Positions 37,618-45,656 of a stretch of 52,426 nucleotides of DNA are shown here, one piece after another. The stretch spans positions 1 through 52,426 of the forward strand of contig NZ_BJDM01000013.1 of the NCBI RefSeq assembly GCF_005405145.1. The letters run 5' to 3'. How positions within the stretch are numbered: position 1 is the first letter of the stretch; every line of letters begins with the position of its first letter. The notes beneath the pieces were generated by a model that did not search any database, was not told where the DNA came from, and was given only the letters and a program-made list of their open reading frames with translations. Made by a program: the position numbers and the translations under genes. The DNA is from Paucilactobacillus kaifaensis. GTDB lineage: Bacteria > Bacillota > Bacilli > Lactobacillales > Lactobacillaceae.

Positions 37618-37926
37618 TTGGCACAGGACGAGACATTAGATTTAATTGAGGAAATTACTCGCACAGACGGAACAAAGTATAGAGAAATCGGCAACATGGT
37701 TCAAAATGGCCGGGCTGAGTTAGCCGTAGAACGAGGCTTTTTAAAGGAAGTTCGTATTTTACAATTAAATATTCCCCATTCTCAGAATGTTGCTAAGTAT
37801 GAACAATATGTTAATGATAATTTTGTGATGCAAGATGAATCAATGGATCATTGGGATGAATGGAAAAAAACACCAGCGGCAGAACAAATGGTAAGTGATA
37901 TTTTGACGGAAAATCATATTGGATAA
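37618..37926 (+). CDS. Unknown 102-aa acidic protein
   Basis: TTG start at 37618 with AAGGGGAGA upstream. Begins MAQDETLDLIEEI and ends DILTENHIG; rich in Glu, Asp and Asn, cytosolic, no cysteine. The middle (NGRAELAVERGFLKEVRILQLNIPHSQNVAKYEQYV) mixes helix and strand. Family not recognised. Hairpin element 5 starts 2 nt after its stop codon. Confidence 0.65.
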   Translation: MAQDETLDLIEEITRTDGTKYREIGNMVQNGRAELAVERGFLKEVRILQLNIPHSQNVAKYEQYVNDNFVMQDESMDHWDEWKKTPAAEQMVSDILTENHIG

Positions 37927-37928
37927 AT

Positions 37929-38240
37929 AGAGTGTGAGCTGGGCCGTTAAGATGTCGTAGACTAAACCAGAGCTGGTAATTAATAAATTGGTTTGGGATT
38001 TATTGATTACCAGCTCTGGTTTAGTCCTAGACATTTGGCCCAGCTCACACGTTTCAAAATAGGAAATGTAATAAATTGGTTTGGGATTTATTGATTACCA
38101 GCTCTGGTTTAGTCCTAGATATTTGGCCCAGCTCACACGTTTCAAAATAGGAAATGTAATAAATTGGTTTGGGATTTATTGATTACCAGCTCTGGCTTAG
38201 TCCTAGACATTTGGCCTAGCTCACACGTTTCAAAATAGGA
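37929..38240 (+). repeat. Hairpin element 5 with three tandem 88-bp copies of its 3' arm
   Basis: Left arm from 37929 (AGAGTGTGAGCTGGGCC). The unit loop + right arm + tail repeats with TTGGTTTGGG at 37988, 38076 and 38164, 88 bp apart. The outer stem GTGTGAGCTGGGCC pairs perfectly with GGCCCAGCTCACAC, and the inner stem GACTAAACCAGAGCTGGTAAT with its complement. Copies differ at single bases (for example CTGGTTTAG versus CTGGCTTAG). Each ends CACACGTTTCAAAATAGGA. From 38241 to 38339 I see no gene or clear signal. Confidence 0.92.
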
Positions 38241-38339
38241 CACATCAGTGCGGATTTTGAAAAGTAGAAATGCCTAAATAAAAGTAACAAATAGGGAACC
38301 GTATTTTTGAGATTATTGAATAAAAATTCAAAATAGGGG

Positions 38340-38369
38340 TTTACATGTTAGTCGTTTATATGGTATAAA
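38340..38369 (+). promoter_or_regulatory. Promoter of tRNA-Asn
   Basis: TTTACA (38340-38345), 18-nt spacer, TATAAA (38364-38369), 23 nt before the tRNA. Confidence 0.6.
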
Positions 38370-38392
38370 TATTATTGTTGATTTTTACTAAT

Positions 38393-38464
38393 TGCCCCGT
38401 AGTTCAGTGGTAGAATAGTTGACTGTTAATCAAAGGGTCGTAGGTTCGAATCCTACCGGGGCAG
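38393..38464 (+). tRNA. tRNA-Asn(GTT)
   Basis: 72 nt. Acceptor TGCCCCG / CGGGGCA perfect; D stem GTTC/GAAT; anticodon loop CTGTTAA gives GTT (Asn); T arm GTAGG-TTCGAAT-CCTAC; discriminator G; no encoded CCA. The anticodon stem GTTGA/TCAAA has a G-A mismatch at its outer pair and only one G-C pair. Confidence 0.92.
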
Positions 38465-38469
38465 TACTA

Positions 38470-38502
38470 AGCACTCCTAGTCGATAGGAGTGCTTTTCTT
38501 TT
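38470..38502 (+). terminator. Terminator after tRNA-Asn
   Basis: AGCACTCCTA (38470-38479) pairs with TAGGAGTGCT (38485-38494), then TTTTCTTTT. The minus-strand gene ends here too. Confidence 0.88.
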
Positions 38503-39100
38503 ACAGTTTATTACTTGAACGTAAGTAAGCAAATGTATGAAAAATAATACCGACACATAGTAGGCAAGCACCCGTTACAAGTGAAAATGGAGTTATGATA
38601 ATTGCGAGTCCATAAATGATAACACTACGGACGGGGTCCAGTTCGATGGAGCGGTAAATGTTTTTTTGATTGGATTTTAAGTCCGGATGCTTTTTGACGT
38701 ACCAATAAAGTAGTTCGAATGATGCTGAAATCAATAGAGCTACGATATCATAGATAATAAAGGCTGTTTTCATATCATCAGTGTTTCCAGAAGCAACTGC
38801 TGTGGCTACTAGGTTGGTGGGATAATCTACTAGGGTGATAGTGAATAAAACAAACAAGTTGATTAGATTCAAGTTACGATCAATTCTTGTTAAATTAGAA
38901 AAGTAGTCATGGTGAAAAAGCCACAAGGTTCCAACATATAAAAAAGAAACAATATAGGCCATTAAAATTGGCCACTGTAAGAGTACGGCACTCGTTAAAT
39001 GGCCTTTTGAAAAATCCGGGACGTGAAATTCTAATACCAAAATTGTGATTAGAATAGCTAGAACACCATCACTAAAGGCTTGTAAACGATCTGGTTTCAT
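38501..39100 (-). CDS. TMEM175-family potassium channel-like protein (DUF1211)
   Basis: 199 aa, six hydrophobic helices. The first helix carries the family signature RLQAFSDGVLAILITILVLE (FSDG). Bacterial TMEM175 proteins are K+-permeable tetrameric channels. Monocistronic, divergent from the O-acetyltransferase gene. It is one repeat of six helices, as expected for bacterial members. Confidence 0.9.
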   Translation of the reverse strand: MKPDRLQAFSDGVLAILITILVLEFHVPDFSKGHLTSAVLLQWPILMAYIVSFLYVGTLWLFHHDYFSNLTRIDRNLNLINLFVLFTITLVDYPTNLVATAVASGNTDDMKTAFIIYDIVALLISASFELLYWYVKKHPDLKSNQKNIYRSIELDPVRSVIIYGLAIIITPFSLVTGACLLCVGIIFHTFAYLRSSNKL

Positions 39101-39223
39101 ATTATTACTCCTTTTAAATTATTCTAGCTTGATTGTGCATTACTTATTAATACATGTAAATAATAAGTCGAAAAGAATTTTAACTTTTAAGCTTTTAGCT
39201 GTTTAAAAGATTAGTAAATGACG

Positions 39224-39229
39224 TATAAT
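39224..39229 (+). promoter_or_regulatory. -10 element of the acyltransferase gene
   Basis: TATAAT at 39224-39229, 46 nt before the ATG; the -35 (GTTTAA, 39201-39206) is poor. Confidence 0.45.
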
Positions 39230-39275
39230 AGTTGGTGTTGGATTTGAGCTATAGGAAACAATAGGAGGAGCTGGC

Positions 39276-41156
39276 ATGCAGCCAGAATTTGAACAAAATC
39301 AGTTAGGTCTCCGGTCAGAGAGACGACGCTATATCACAGGATTTGATGGTTTAAGAACTTTGGCGGTTGTGGGAGTAATTGTTTATCATTTATTACCCGC
39401 TACCCTACAAGGTGGATATTTGGGTGTACCGATCTTCTTGCTGATTACCGGTTATTTGATAACTAATCAGTTAGTTAATGAGTGGAATAGAACAGGGAAC
39501 CTGCGACTAGGTCATTTTTATTGGAAAAGAATAACGCGGCTATACCCAGTATTAATTACAATGTTGATTACGACAACTGCCTATATTACGTTATTTGAAC
39601 GCAACTTATTGCGTGATATTAGAGGGACTATTTGGACTAATCTTTTGTATGTATACAACTGGTGGGAAATTGGACACGGTCAATCTTATTTCGATCGTTT
39701 TGCTGGTGAATCACCATTTACGCATTTATGGACATTGGGAATTGAGGGACAGTTTTATTTAATTTGGCCATTGGTGTTAATCGGTTGCTTCTTGGTATTT
39801 CGACGACGGGCGCTGATTGGATGGTTTACATTGGGATTGGCAATCGTTTCCGCTATTTTAATGGCGGTATTATACAATCCAGGTAATATCAACCGAGTTT
39901 ATTATGGTAGTGATACGCGTGGCTTCGCCATTCTACTAGGTGCTTGGTTAGCATTTATCTGGCCAATGAATAGTTTGAGTAAACGGATCAGTCGATCGGC
40001 TAGTTTATTTTTAGATGCGATTGGAACAGTCAGTGCACTTATATTAATTTATGGTTATTTTCAGTTATCTGGGCAAGCTGATTTCACATATCATGGCGGA
40101 ATGTTCCTAATTACGTTTGCTGGGATGTTATTAATGGGTACAATCGCACATCCAGGCAGCCATATGAATCGTATTTTTAGTAATCCAGTATTCAAATGGA
40201 TTGGCGATCGTTCATATGGAATTTATGTTTATCAATATCCGGTCTTAGTTTTTTATGAGCTTCGGGTTAAGAATATGGCAGACCACCCAGTTTGGCATGC
40301 GTTAATTGAGTTAGCAATTATTTTAATTATTAGTGAGCTATCGTATCGGTTTATTGAATCACCATTACGATTTTACGATTGGACCAATCTTGGAACAACA
40401 ATTAAAGGATGGTTTAGTACTAAGAGTGTTTGGAGACATTGGTTAGTAATTATTCCAAGTTTGATTGTGACTGTGATTGCTGCAGTGGGGATGGTACAAC
40501 AACCAACAAAGGCCGAACCAAACAAACTACAAACACAGCTTGAAAAGAAAAATAAAGCAACCAAAGCGCACAATGAAGCCATCAAAAAAGGGACTGCCAC
40601 AAAAAGTACAGATACAAGCGAAGCAAGCACATCGGTTGAAAGTACTTATTCATTAACAAAAGCTCAAGTTGAGCAAGCAAAACAAATTAAAGTAACTGCA
40701 GTCGGAGATTCTGTCCTTGCAGATAGTTCTTCTGATATTCAGACGGTATTACCCAATGCATATGTTTCTGCTCAAGTTGGCCGGCAGGTATGGCAGACGC
40801 CTGGAATCATTCGAGACCTAGCATCCAAAGGACAGTTAGCAGACAATGTGGTTTTGAACCTTGGAACTAATGGGGCATTGAATTCACAATCGGTCAAGAA
40901 TGTTTTAGATGCAATCGGACCCGGACACCAAATCTACTGTATTACGGCACATGTGCCAACAAAAAATTGGCAAGGAACAGTTAATAATATGATCAAAAAA
41001 ACTGCTCGCCAGCATAAAAATGTTCACGTAATTGACTGGTATCAATATAGTGAAGGCCATGCGGATTGGTTTTCTGCAGATAATGTTCATCCTAGTGTTA
41101 AGGGGAACGTTCAATTTGCTCGTTTAGTAGTCACTGAACTGTTAAAAAATAACTAA
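39276..41156 (+). CDS. Membrane O-acetyltransferase with SGNH domain (OatA/OafA type)
   Basis: 626 aa. N-terminal acyltransferase-3 domain of about 10-11 helices (RYITGFDGLRTLAVVGVIVYHL, GYLGVPIFLLITGYLI, SPFTHLWTLGIEGQFYLIWP), a membrane helix near 400, a Lys/Ala/Ser linker, and a C-terminal extracytoplasmic SGNH domain: GDSVLADSS (Ser), LNLGTNGAL (Asn) and DNVHPSVKGN (Asp/His). This is the layout of peptidoglycan O-acetyltransferase OatA, which confers lysozyme resistance; teichoic acid or other sugars cannot be excluded. Ribosome site AGGAGGAG. Confidence 0.9.
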   Translation: MQPEFEQNQLGLRSERRRYITGFDGLRTLAVVGVIVYHLLPATLQGGYLGVPIFLLITGYLITNQLVNEWNRTGNLRLGHFYWKRITRLYPVLITMLITTTAYITLFERNLLRDIRGTIWTNLLYVYNWWEIGHGQSYFDRFAGESPFTHLWTLGIEGQFYLIWPLVLIGCFLVFRRRALIGWFTLGLAIVSAILMAVLYNPGNINRVYYGSDTRGFAILLGAWLAFIWPMNSLSKRISRSASLFLDAIGTVSALILIYGYFQLSGQADFTYHGGMFLITFAGMLLMGTIAHPGSHMNRIFSNPVFKWIGDRSYGIYVYQYPVLVFYELRVKNMADHPVWHALIELAIILIISELSYRFIESPLRFYDWTNLGTTIKGWFSTKSVWRHWLVIIPSLIVTVIAAVGMVQQPTKAEPNKLQTQLEKKNKATKAHNEAIKKGTATKSTDTSEASTSVESTYSLTKAQVEQAKQIKVTAVGDSVLADSSSDIQTVLPNAYVSAQVGRQVWQTPGIIRDLASKGQLADNVVLNLGTNGALNSQSVKNVLDAIGPGHQIYCITAHVPTKNWQGTVNNMIKKTARQHKNVHVIDWYQYSEGHADWFSADNVHPSVKGNVQFARLVVTELLKNN

Positions 41157-41235
41157 TTAATAAGACTACGAAAGTAATTTAAATTGTGTTATTGTAACTA
41201 CGTAGTGTAGAACCACGTATTCAGGAGGTTTGATG

Positions 41236-41703
41236 ATGGGAAAGCGAGAAATTGATTTTGATGTCCAACCGATGACATTTAAAAAAATATTAGTTGCGGT
41301 GGATGAGGATGATTCTAGTTCTTCACGGAAGGCCTTTAGTTATGCTGTTACATTGGCTAACTCATATCACGTTCCCCTTGGTATCGTGACAGTGCTAGAA
41401 ACTCGGGACTTGAGTATCTACGATAGTTTGCAACCTGATGTGCTGGAACAGCGACGGGAAGCAATGGCAAGCTCAATTGATGTATATGTTAAAAAAGCGC
41501 AAGATTTTGGTGTGAATCATGTAAATGGTTTTATTGGGGAGGGTAAACCTGGTAAGGTAATTGTCCAAAATACGATTCCGGACTTCGAGCCAGATTTACT
41601 GGTTTGTGGTTCAGAAACCAAGGATAAAAATAGTATTTTTATTGGTTCTCAAGCTAGTTACATGGCTCAGAATGCACCTTGTTCTGTAATCGTAGTTCGC
41701 TAA
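41236..41703 (+). CDS. Universal stress protein, UspA family
   Basis: 155 aa from ATG 41236 (AGGAGG 7 nt upstream; another ATG at 41233 is possible). Single Usp domain: FKKILVAVDEDDSSSSRKAFSYA, then the ATP-loop-like region GSETKDKNSIFIGSQASYMAQNAPCSVIVVR (G-2x-G-9x-G-S/T pattern partly altered). Cytosolic stress-related nucleotide-binding protein. Confidence 0.88.
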   Translation: MGKREIDFDVQPMTFKKILVAVDEDDSSSSRKAFSYAVTLANSYHVPLGIVTVLETRDLSIYDSLQPDVLEQRREAMASSIDVYVKKAQDFGVNHVNGFIGEGKPGKVIVQNTIPDFEPDLLVCGSETKDKNSIFIGSQASYMAQNAPCSVIVVR

Positions 41704-41710
41704 TAGTATC

Positions 41711-41767
41711 AAAAAGTCAATCCACGATTTCTAGAGAATGCTCTAAAAATCGTGGATTGACTTTTTT
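41711..41767. terminator. Bidirectional terminator between uspA-like and licD-like genes
   Basis: 18-bp perfect stem AAAAAGTCAATCCACGAT (41711-41728) with its complement (41749-41766), serving both convergent genes. Confidence 0.9.
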
Positions 41768-41772
41768 TACTG

Positions 41773-42582
41773 CTATTCGATAGATTCACCATTGATGGTG
41801 ATTTCTTTAAAGTGTTTTTGAACTCGTTCGTTTTTGGGTGGTAATTGCATATAGTCGCCGTACATTCTGGTTAAAATTTGATCATAGTATTGCGGGATGC
41901 AAACGTTTAGGTGTTCAAATGGGTGCGTGGTAATAGTTGTAAGTTCGGTCGCCGTCATTATTTCTCGATCATACTTATATTGAGAAGCCAAATTTTTGAA
42001 TTCGGTAGTGTGTGTGTCAGAAAATTGTTGCATAATATCATCGCGCTTATGTTTCAGTTGGCGAACTTCGTTATATTGTTTTGTAGACAGAGGGCGGATC
42101 ATTTTTCGCAATGGGTTATCAATTAAATGGTACCCTAACCGTAATATAATGGAGCTATCATAGAACTTAAACTTAGTCATTTGAGCAGTTCGCTCACTAC
42201 TGGTGGGTGAAATCGCATCAAAAGGGAAAATATCAATAAAAATCCCCTTTTTGGCATTGTTGATGTTGTTAATTTCTTGAATATTAGTATCTAAATCCAA
42301 TAATTTGGCATAACTAAGCCCATAGTTACGGTCGGTATATGGTGTTTGTAAAAAGTAACTGGTATGAGATAATGTGGTTGGAGCCACTTTTAAGAGCTGA
42401 TTGTAGTCTTTTCGTGGCATTCCGATATCTAAATCATCATCCCAAGGGATGAATCCTTGATGTCTAATGGATCCTAATAAAGAGCCACCAATTAAAAAAT
42501 ATGATAGCGAATATTGATGACATAACATAATGAAAGTTTCTAGTAGGTTTAATTCTACATCATGAATTGGTTTAAGTTTCAA
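41773..42582 (-). CDS. LicD-family nucleotidyl/phosphotransferase
   Basis: 269 aa. LicD fold (nucleotidyltransferase-like): YFLIGGSLLGSIRHQGFIPWDDDLDIGM (about residues 29-56) holds the GGSLLG and metal-binding DDDLD motifs. The family transfers phosphocholine or related groups to teichoic acids, capsule or glycolipids. Soluble, no signal peptide. No choline uptake or activation genes are next to it, so the donor is unknown. Convergent with the UspA gene. Confidence 0.9.
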   Translation of the reverse strand: MKLKPIHDVELNLLETFIMLCHQYSLSYFLIGGSLLGSIRHQGFIPWDDDLDIGMPRKDYNQLLKVAPTTLSHTSYFLQTPYTDRNYGLSYAKLLDLDTNIQEINNINNAKKGIFIDIFPFDAISPTSSERTAQMTKFKFYDSSIILRLGYHLIDNPLRKMIRPLSTKQYNEVRQLKHKRDDIMQQFSDTHTTEFKNLASQYKYDREIMTATELTTITTHPFEHLNVCIPQYYDQILTRMYGDYMQLPPKNERVQKHFKEITINGESIE

Positions 42583-42633
42583 AGTTAAGGCCCCTAAAAA
42601 TTAATGTGTTGACAGAATCAATTTAGTGTATCA

Positions 42634-42650
42634 TATTCTAAGCTAGAATA
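42634..42650. promoter_or_regulatory. Perfect palindrome upstream of marR-type gene (candidate operator)
   Basis: TATTCTA-AGC-TAGAATA, 7-bp perfect arms, in the divergent licD/marR interval 65 nt before the marR start. MarR proteins bind such palindromes and often repress themselves. Confidence 0.5.
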
Positions 42651-42714
42651 AAATTAAGCGTTATATTTTTGGCTTGGTATTATTATTTTAAATAAAACGT
42701 AGTGAGGTGAGTTT

Positions 42715-43158
42715 ATGGCTTCGGAAGATTTACTAAATAAAGCAATTAGTTTATATATGTCGACCCTAAAATCGTTGGATAGCTTCATTTCAGAGCCAGC
42801 GGCCAAATATCATTTGTCATTTGAACAGTACCTGATTTTGCATGATGTTGCAACCCAAAAAAAGGTTATGTTAATGGACATTGCTGAAACACGGCAGGTT
42901 ACGCGCAGTGCAATTTCACGACAAATTAAAGTATTATTACGTCATAAGTATATCTATCAGAGAGCAGACCCCCACGATCGAAGACGCTTATTCTTACATT
43001 TAACCAAAACGGGTAAGCAAGTTGAGGCAGAAATTAGCCAAAATGTAACGAAACGGTTTAGCAGTTGGGTTGATGTATTTGGGGAAGATAAGGCTCAGGA
43101 AATTTTGGACTTTATTGAAGATTTTGATCGTAAAATCGTAAAGACAGATGAATCTTAG
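42715..43158 (+). CDS. MarR-family transcriptional regulator
   Basis: 147 aa. Winged helix: LSFEQYLILHDVATQKKVMLMDIAETRQVTRSAISRQIKVLLRHKYI, followed by wing RADPHDRRRLFLHLTKTGK; N- and C-terminal helices for dimerisation. Ribosome site GTGAGGTGAG. A perfect palindrome lies upstream. Target unknown: perhaps itself, the divergent licD-like gene or the HAD/SDR genes downstream. Confidence 0.92.
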   Translation: MASEDLLNKAISLYMSTLKSLDSFISEPAAKYHLSFEQYLILHDVATQKKVMLMDIAETRQVTRSAISRQIKVLLRHKYIYQRADPHDRRRLFLHLTKTGKQVEAEISQNVTKRFSSWVDVFGEDKAQEILDFIEDFDRKIVKTDES

Positions 43159-43165
43159 TATTTTA

Positions 43166-43207
43166 ACGATGCTGGCACAAATAATCAATTTGAGCCAGTT
43201 TTTATTT
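43166..43207 (+). terminator. Weak terminator after marR-type gene
   Basis: CTGGC pairs with GCCAG across about 17 nt (43166-43200), followed by TTTTTATTTTT. Confidence 0.45.
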
Positions 43208-43257
43208 TTGACTTTTAATGCTAAGATAGTTGCTAGAGGTAAGGGGGGATCACCTAG

Positions 43258-44058
43258 ATGATCAAAATGATTGCACTGGATTTAGATGGGACGTTATTGA
43301 CCAGTGACAAAAAAATAAGTGAGCGCAATGAGCATGAGCTTAAAATCTTAGCAAAACAGGGTATCAAAATTGTTTTATGTACTGGTCGTCCAATTAATGC
43401 AATTTGGAAGTACATTGAGCAACTTGGCCTGACAGGATTTGATGATTTTACTATTACATTTAATGGCGCGTTGGTTATTCAAAATCCACAGCGAAAAGTA
43501 TTAACACAGCAAGGAATGTCTAAACAACAGTTAGAGTTACTCCATGATTTTGGTTTAAACCATCATTTGCCGCTTGATGTGTTGGATTTTGACGCAGTTT
43601 ATCCGTTGACTGATTTGACACCATCAATTTATCAGCAAATGTTAAATGCTAAAATAGATTTTATTCCAACTGACTTTCAACAATTACAAAATCATCCTTA
43701 TAGTAAGGCAGTGATGGCTGATCAACCAGATGTGTTGAATCAGGCGTTTGCAGAGTTAACACCTGAAATGTTTACTCATTATCATATTGTGCGATCACAA
43801 CCTAAAATATTGGAGTTCTTGGATCACGATATGGATAAGGCGGTAGGGCTAAAGTCGTTGTTAGCCCATTATAATTGGACGTTTGATAATTTAATGACTT
43901 TTGGGGATGCCGAGAATGACTTGGGAATGTTGAAAGCAGCCAAAGTTGGTGTTGTTATGGATAATGGCTTACCAGCCATTAAGGAACAAGGGACGGATGT
44001 TACATTAAATAATGATCAAGATGGTGTGGCCGTCTTTTTAGAAAAATATTTTGGTTAA
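43258..44058 (+). CDS. Cof-type HAD-IIB phosphatase
   Basis: 266 aa. HAD motif I ALDLDGTLLTSD (Asp8, Asp10), motif II TGRP, Lys in KAVMAD/DKAVGL and motif IV FGDAENDLGML. The IIB cap is between motifs II and III. Acts on small phosphorylated metabolites such as sugar phosphates or flavin phosphates; exact substrate cannot be told. Ribosome site AAGGGGGG. 30 nt before the SDR gene, likely co-transcribed. Confidence 0.93.
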   Translation: MIKMIALDLDGTLLTSDKKISERNEHELKILAKQGIKIVLCTGRPINAIWKYIEQLGLTGFDDFTITFNGALVIQNPQRKVLTQQGMSKQQLELLHDFGLNHHLPLDVLDFDAVYPLTDLTPSIYQQMLNAKIDFIPTDFQQLQNHPYSKAVMADQPDVLNQAFAELTPEMFTHYHIVRSQPKILEFLDHDMDKAVGLKSLLAHYNWTFDNLMTFGDAENDLGMLKAAKVGVVMDNGLPAIKEQGTDVTLNNDQDGVAVFLEKYFG

Positions 44059-44088
44059 GCATGATTTTAATGAAAGAAGGATTTTTAA

Positions 44089-44829
44089 ATGAGTTTAAAA
44101 GATAAGGTAGTTGTTATTACAGGTGCTTCTAGTGGAATTGGCGAGGCAACAGCTAAAAAATTGGCCGATGCAGGGGCTAAAGTGGTTTTAGGAGCTCGGC
44201 GAATGGATCGACTTGATCAATTAGTTGCTCAAATCAAACAGTCTGGTGGTCAGGCAGTTGCACAGGCCACTGATGTAACAGACCAAGAACAGGTAAAAAG
44301 TTTGGTTGATCTAGCCGTGAATGAATTTGGTCGGTTGGACGTGTTGTACAATAATGCAGGGCTAATGCCAATTTCTGAATTACATTTATTAAAAGTATCT
44401 GAATGGGAAAAGATGGTTGATGTTAATATCAAAGGTGTATTGTACGGGATTGCAGCCGCATTGCCAGTGATGCGCAAACAAGGCGGTGGTCAAATTATTG
44501 CGACTGACTCCGTTGCTGGCCATGTGGTACATCCTAATACTGCTGTATATGCAGGAACAAAGTTTGCTGTTCGAACAATCATGGAGGGCTTGCGTCAAGA
44601 GGAAAGTCAAAACAATATTCGTTCAATGATTGTGTCACCGGGAGCAGTTGAAACCGAGTTATATTCAACTATTACTGACGAGCAGACTAAGCAAAATACT
44701 TATGATAGTGAACGTTCAATTGGCTTAAAGTCTGAAGATATTGCTAACGCTGTGGCATATGCAATTGATCAGCCAGATAATGTCAGCATCAATGAAATTT
44801 TATTGAGACCTACACAACAAAAGTTATAG
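44089..44829 (+). CDS. Short-chain dehydrogenase/reductase
   Basis: 246 aa, classical SDR. Cofactor loop TGASSGIGE (11-19); GARRMDRLD suggests NADP preference (Arg at the end of strand 2); NNAG; catalytic Ser141, Tyr154 and Lys158 in YAGTK; SPGAVETEL. Substrate unknown. The TAG stop overlaps the first bases of hairpin element 6. Confidence 0.94.
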   Translation: MSLKDKVVVITGASSGIGEATAKKLADAGAKVVLGARRMDRLDQLVAQIKQSGGQAVAQATDVTDQEQVKSLVDLAVNEFGRLDVLYNNAGLMPISELHLLKVSEWEKMVDVNIKGVLYGIAAALPVMRKQGGGQIIATDSVAGHVVHPNTAVYAGTKFAVRTIMEGLRQEESQNNIRSMIVSPGAVETELYSTITDEQTKQNTYDSERSIGLKSEDIANAVAYAIDQPDNVSINEILLRPTQQKL

Positions 44830-44976
44830 AGTGTGAGCTCCTGCTTATAGGAGTCGGAGTGTAACTTAAAAATATCCTGCATCTAATTCGTTTTGTGAAT
44901 TAGATGCAGGATATTTTTGGGTTACACGCAGACTTCTGCAGGTGGCGAACACGTTTCACCAACAAAGCAGTGCGAA
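44828..44976 (+). repeat. Hairpin element 6, single copy
   Basis: Begins AGAGTGTGAGCTCCTGC, ends AACACGTTTCA (about 44957), with a conserved tail ending CAGTGCGAAA. Inner stem ATATCCTGCATCTAATTC pairs with its complement. Right arm and tail are close to the units of element 3 (GTTACACGCAGACTTCTGCAGG), so these two are recent relatives, but no tandem amplification occurs here. Confidence 0.88.
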
Positions 44977-45004
44977 AAAAGCTAAAACACAATTAAATAT
45001 TTTC

Positions 45005-45433
45005 CTATTGGCGCTCATTAACTGATCGAATTAAATCATCTACAATAATTTGTTTATTCATTTCAGTAGTATCCATTAATGATTTATTAGTTAAAAAATG
45101 TTGCATTGCAGAAGTTTCCGTTAGGGTGACATAATAATTGTCTGTAGTTGTAACGAAACGACTAAACTTAGCAGCTTCGTTTTGCAATTGTGACTTAGAT
45201 AAACCAAAATGTTCGATTAAATCGTTAACTTTATCTTTACGCTGGTGAATTAAATTAAGCAATGTAATTAAAAAGATAATTTCATTACTGGCAATTCGGG
45301 CCATTTGAATTGATAATCTGATGTTATCGATACCTCGATTGAGGTTTTGCTGCCGGTTATAATGATCAAAATCAGTTTTAATTTCTGCTAGCAATGTATC
45401 AATTTTTTGTAGAATCAGTTCGTTACTATTCAA
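45005..45433 (-). CDS. Unknown 142-aa helical protein
   Basis: TTG start at 45433 with GGAGG about 10 nt upstream. Mostly alpha-helical: LILQKIDTLLAEIKTDFDHY (possible coiled coil), IRLSIQMARIASNEIIFLITLLNLIHQ, then a segment LIEHFGLSKSQLQNEAAKFSRFVTT that could be an HTH. No membrane segment long enough to be sure and no known motif. Family not recognised. It is convergent with the SDR unit; element 6 may act as the shared terminator. Confidence 0.65.
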   Translation of the reverse strand: MNSNELILQKIDTLLAEIKTDFDHYNRQQNLNRGIDNIRLSIQMARIASNEIIFLITLLNLIHQRKDKVNDLIEHFGLSKSQLQNEAAKFSRFVTTTDNYYVTLTETSAMQHFLTNKSLMDTTEMNKQIIVDDLIRSVNERQ

Positions 45434-45570
45434 GAATTGATAACCTCCTTGTTAACAATATCATACCTTAAAAGTAGAGAAATGACGAGTCATATAAATT
45501 GTAGGTTATGGAACAGGTATATTTCAATTTATTACAAACAACACAAAACTAATCAAAAAAGAAAACTCTC

Positions 45571-45587
45571 TGTTACATATTAGTAAT
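45571..45587 (+). promoter_or_regulatory. WalR-like box upstream of the LysM/Apf gene
   Basis: TGTTAC-ATATT-AGTAAT: two hexamers with 5-nt spacing, matching TGTWAH-N5-TGTWAH at 11 of 12 positions. A -10 TATGAT lies at 45598-45603 with no matching -35, as for an activated promoter. The rest of the 223-nt interval shows nothing further. Confidence 0.5.
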
Positions 45588-45656
45588 ATCTATCAGGTAT
45601 GATACTATTTGCTGATGTAAATAAACTCAAACTTAAAAAGGATGGTTTTTTAATTT

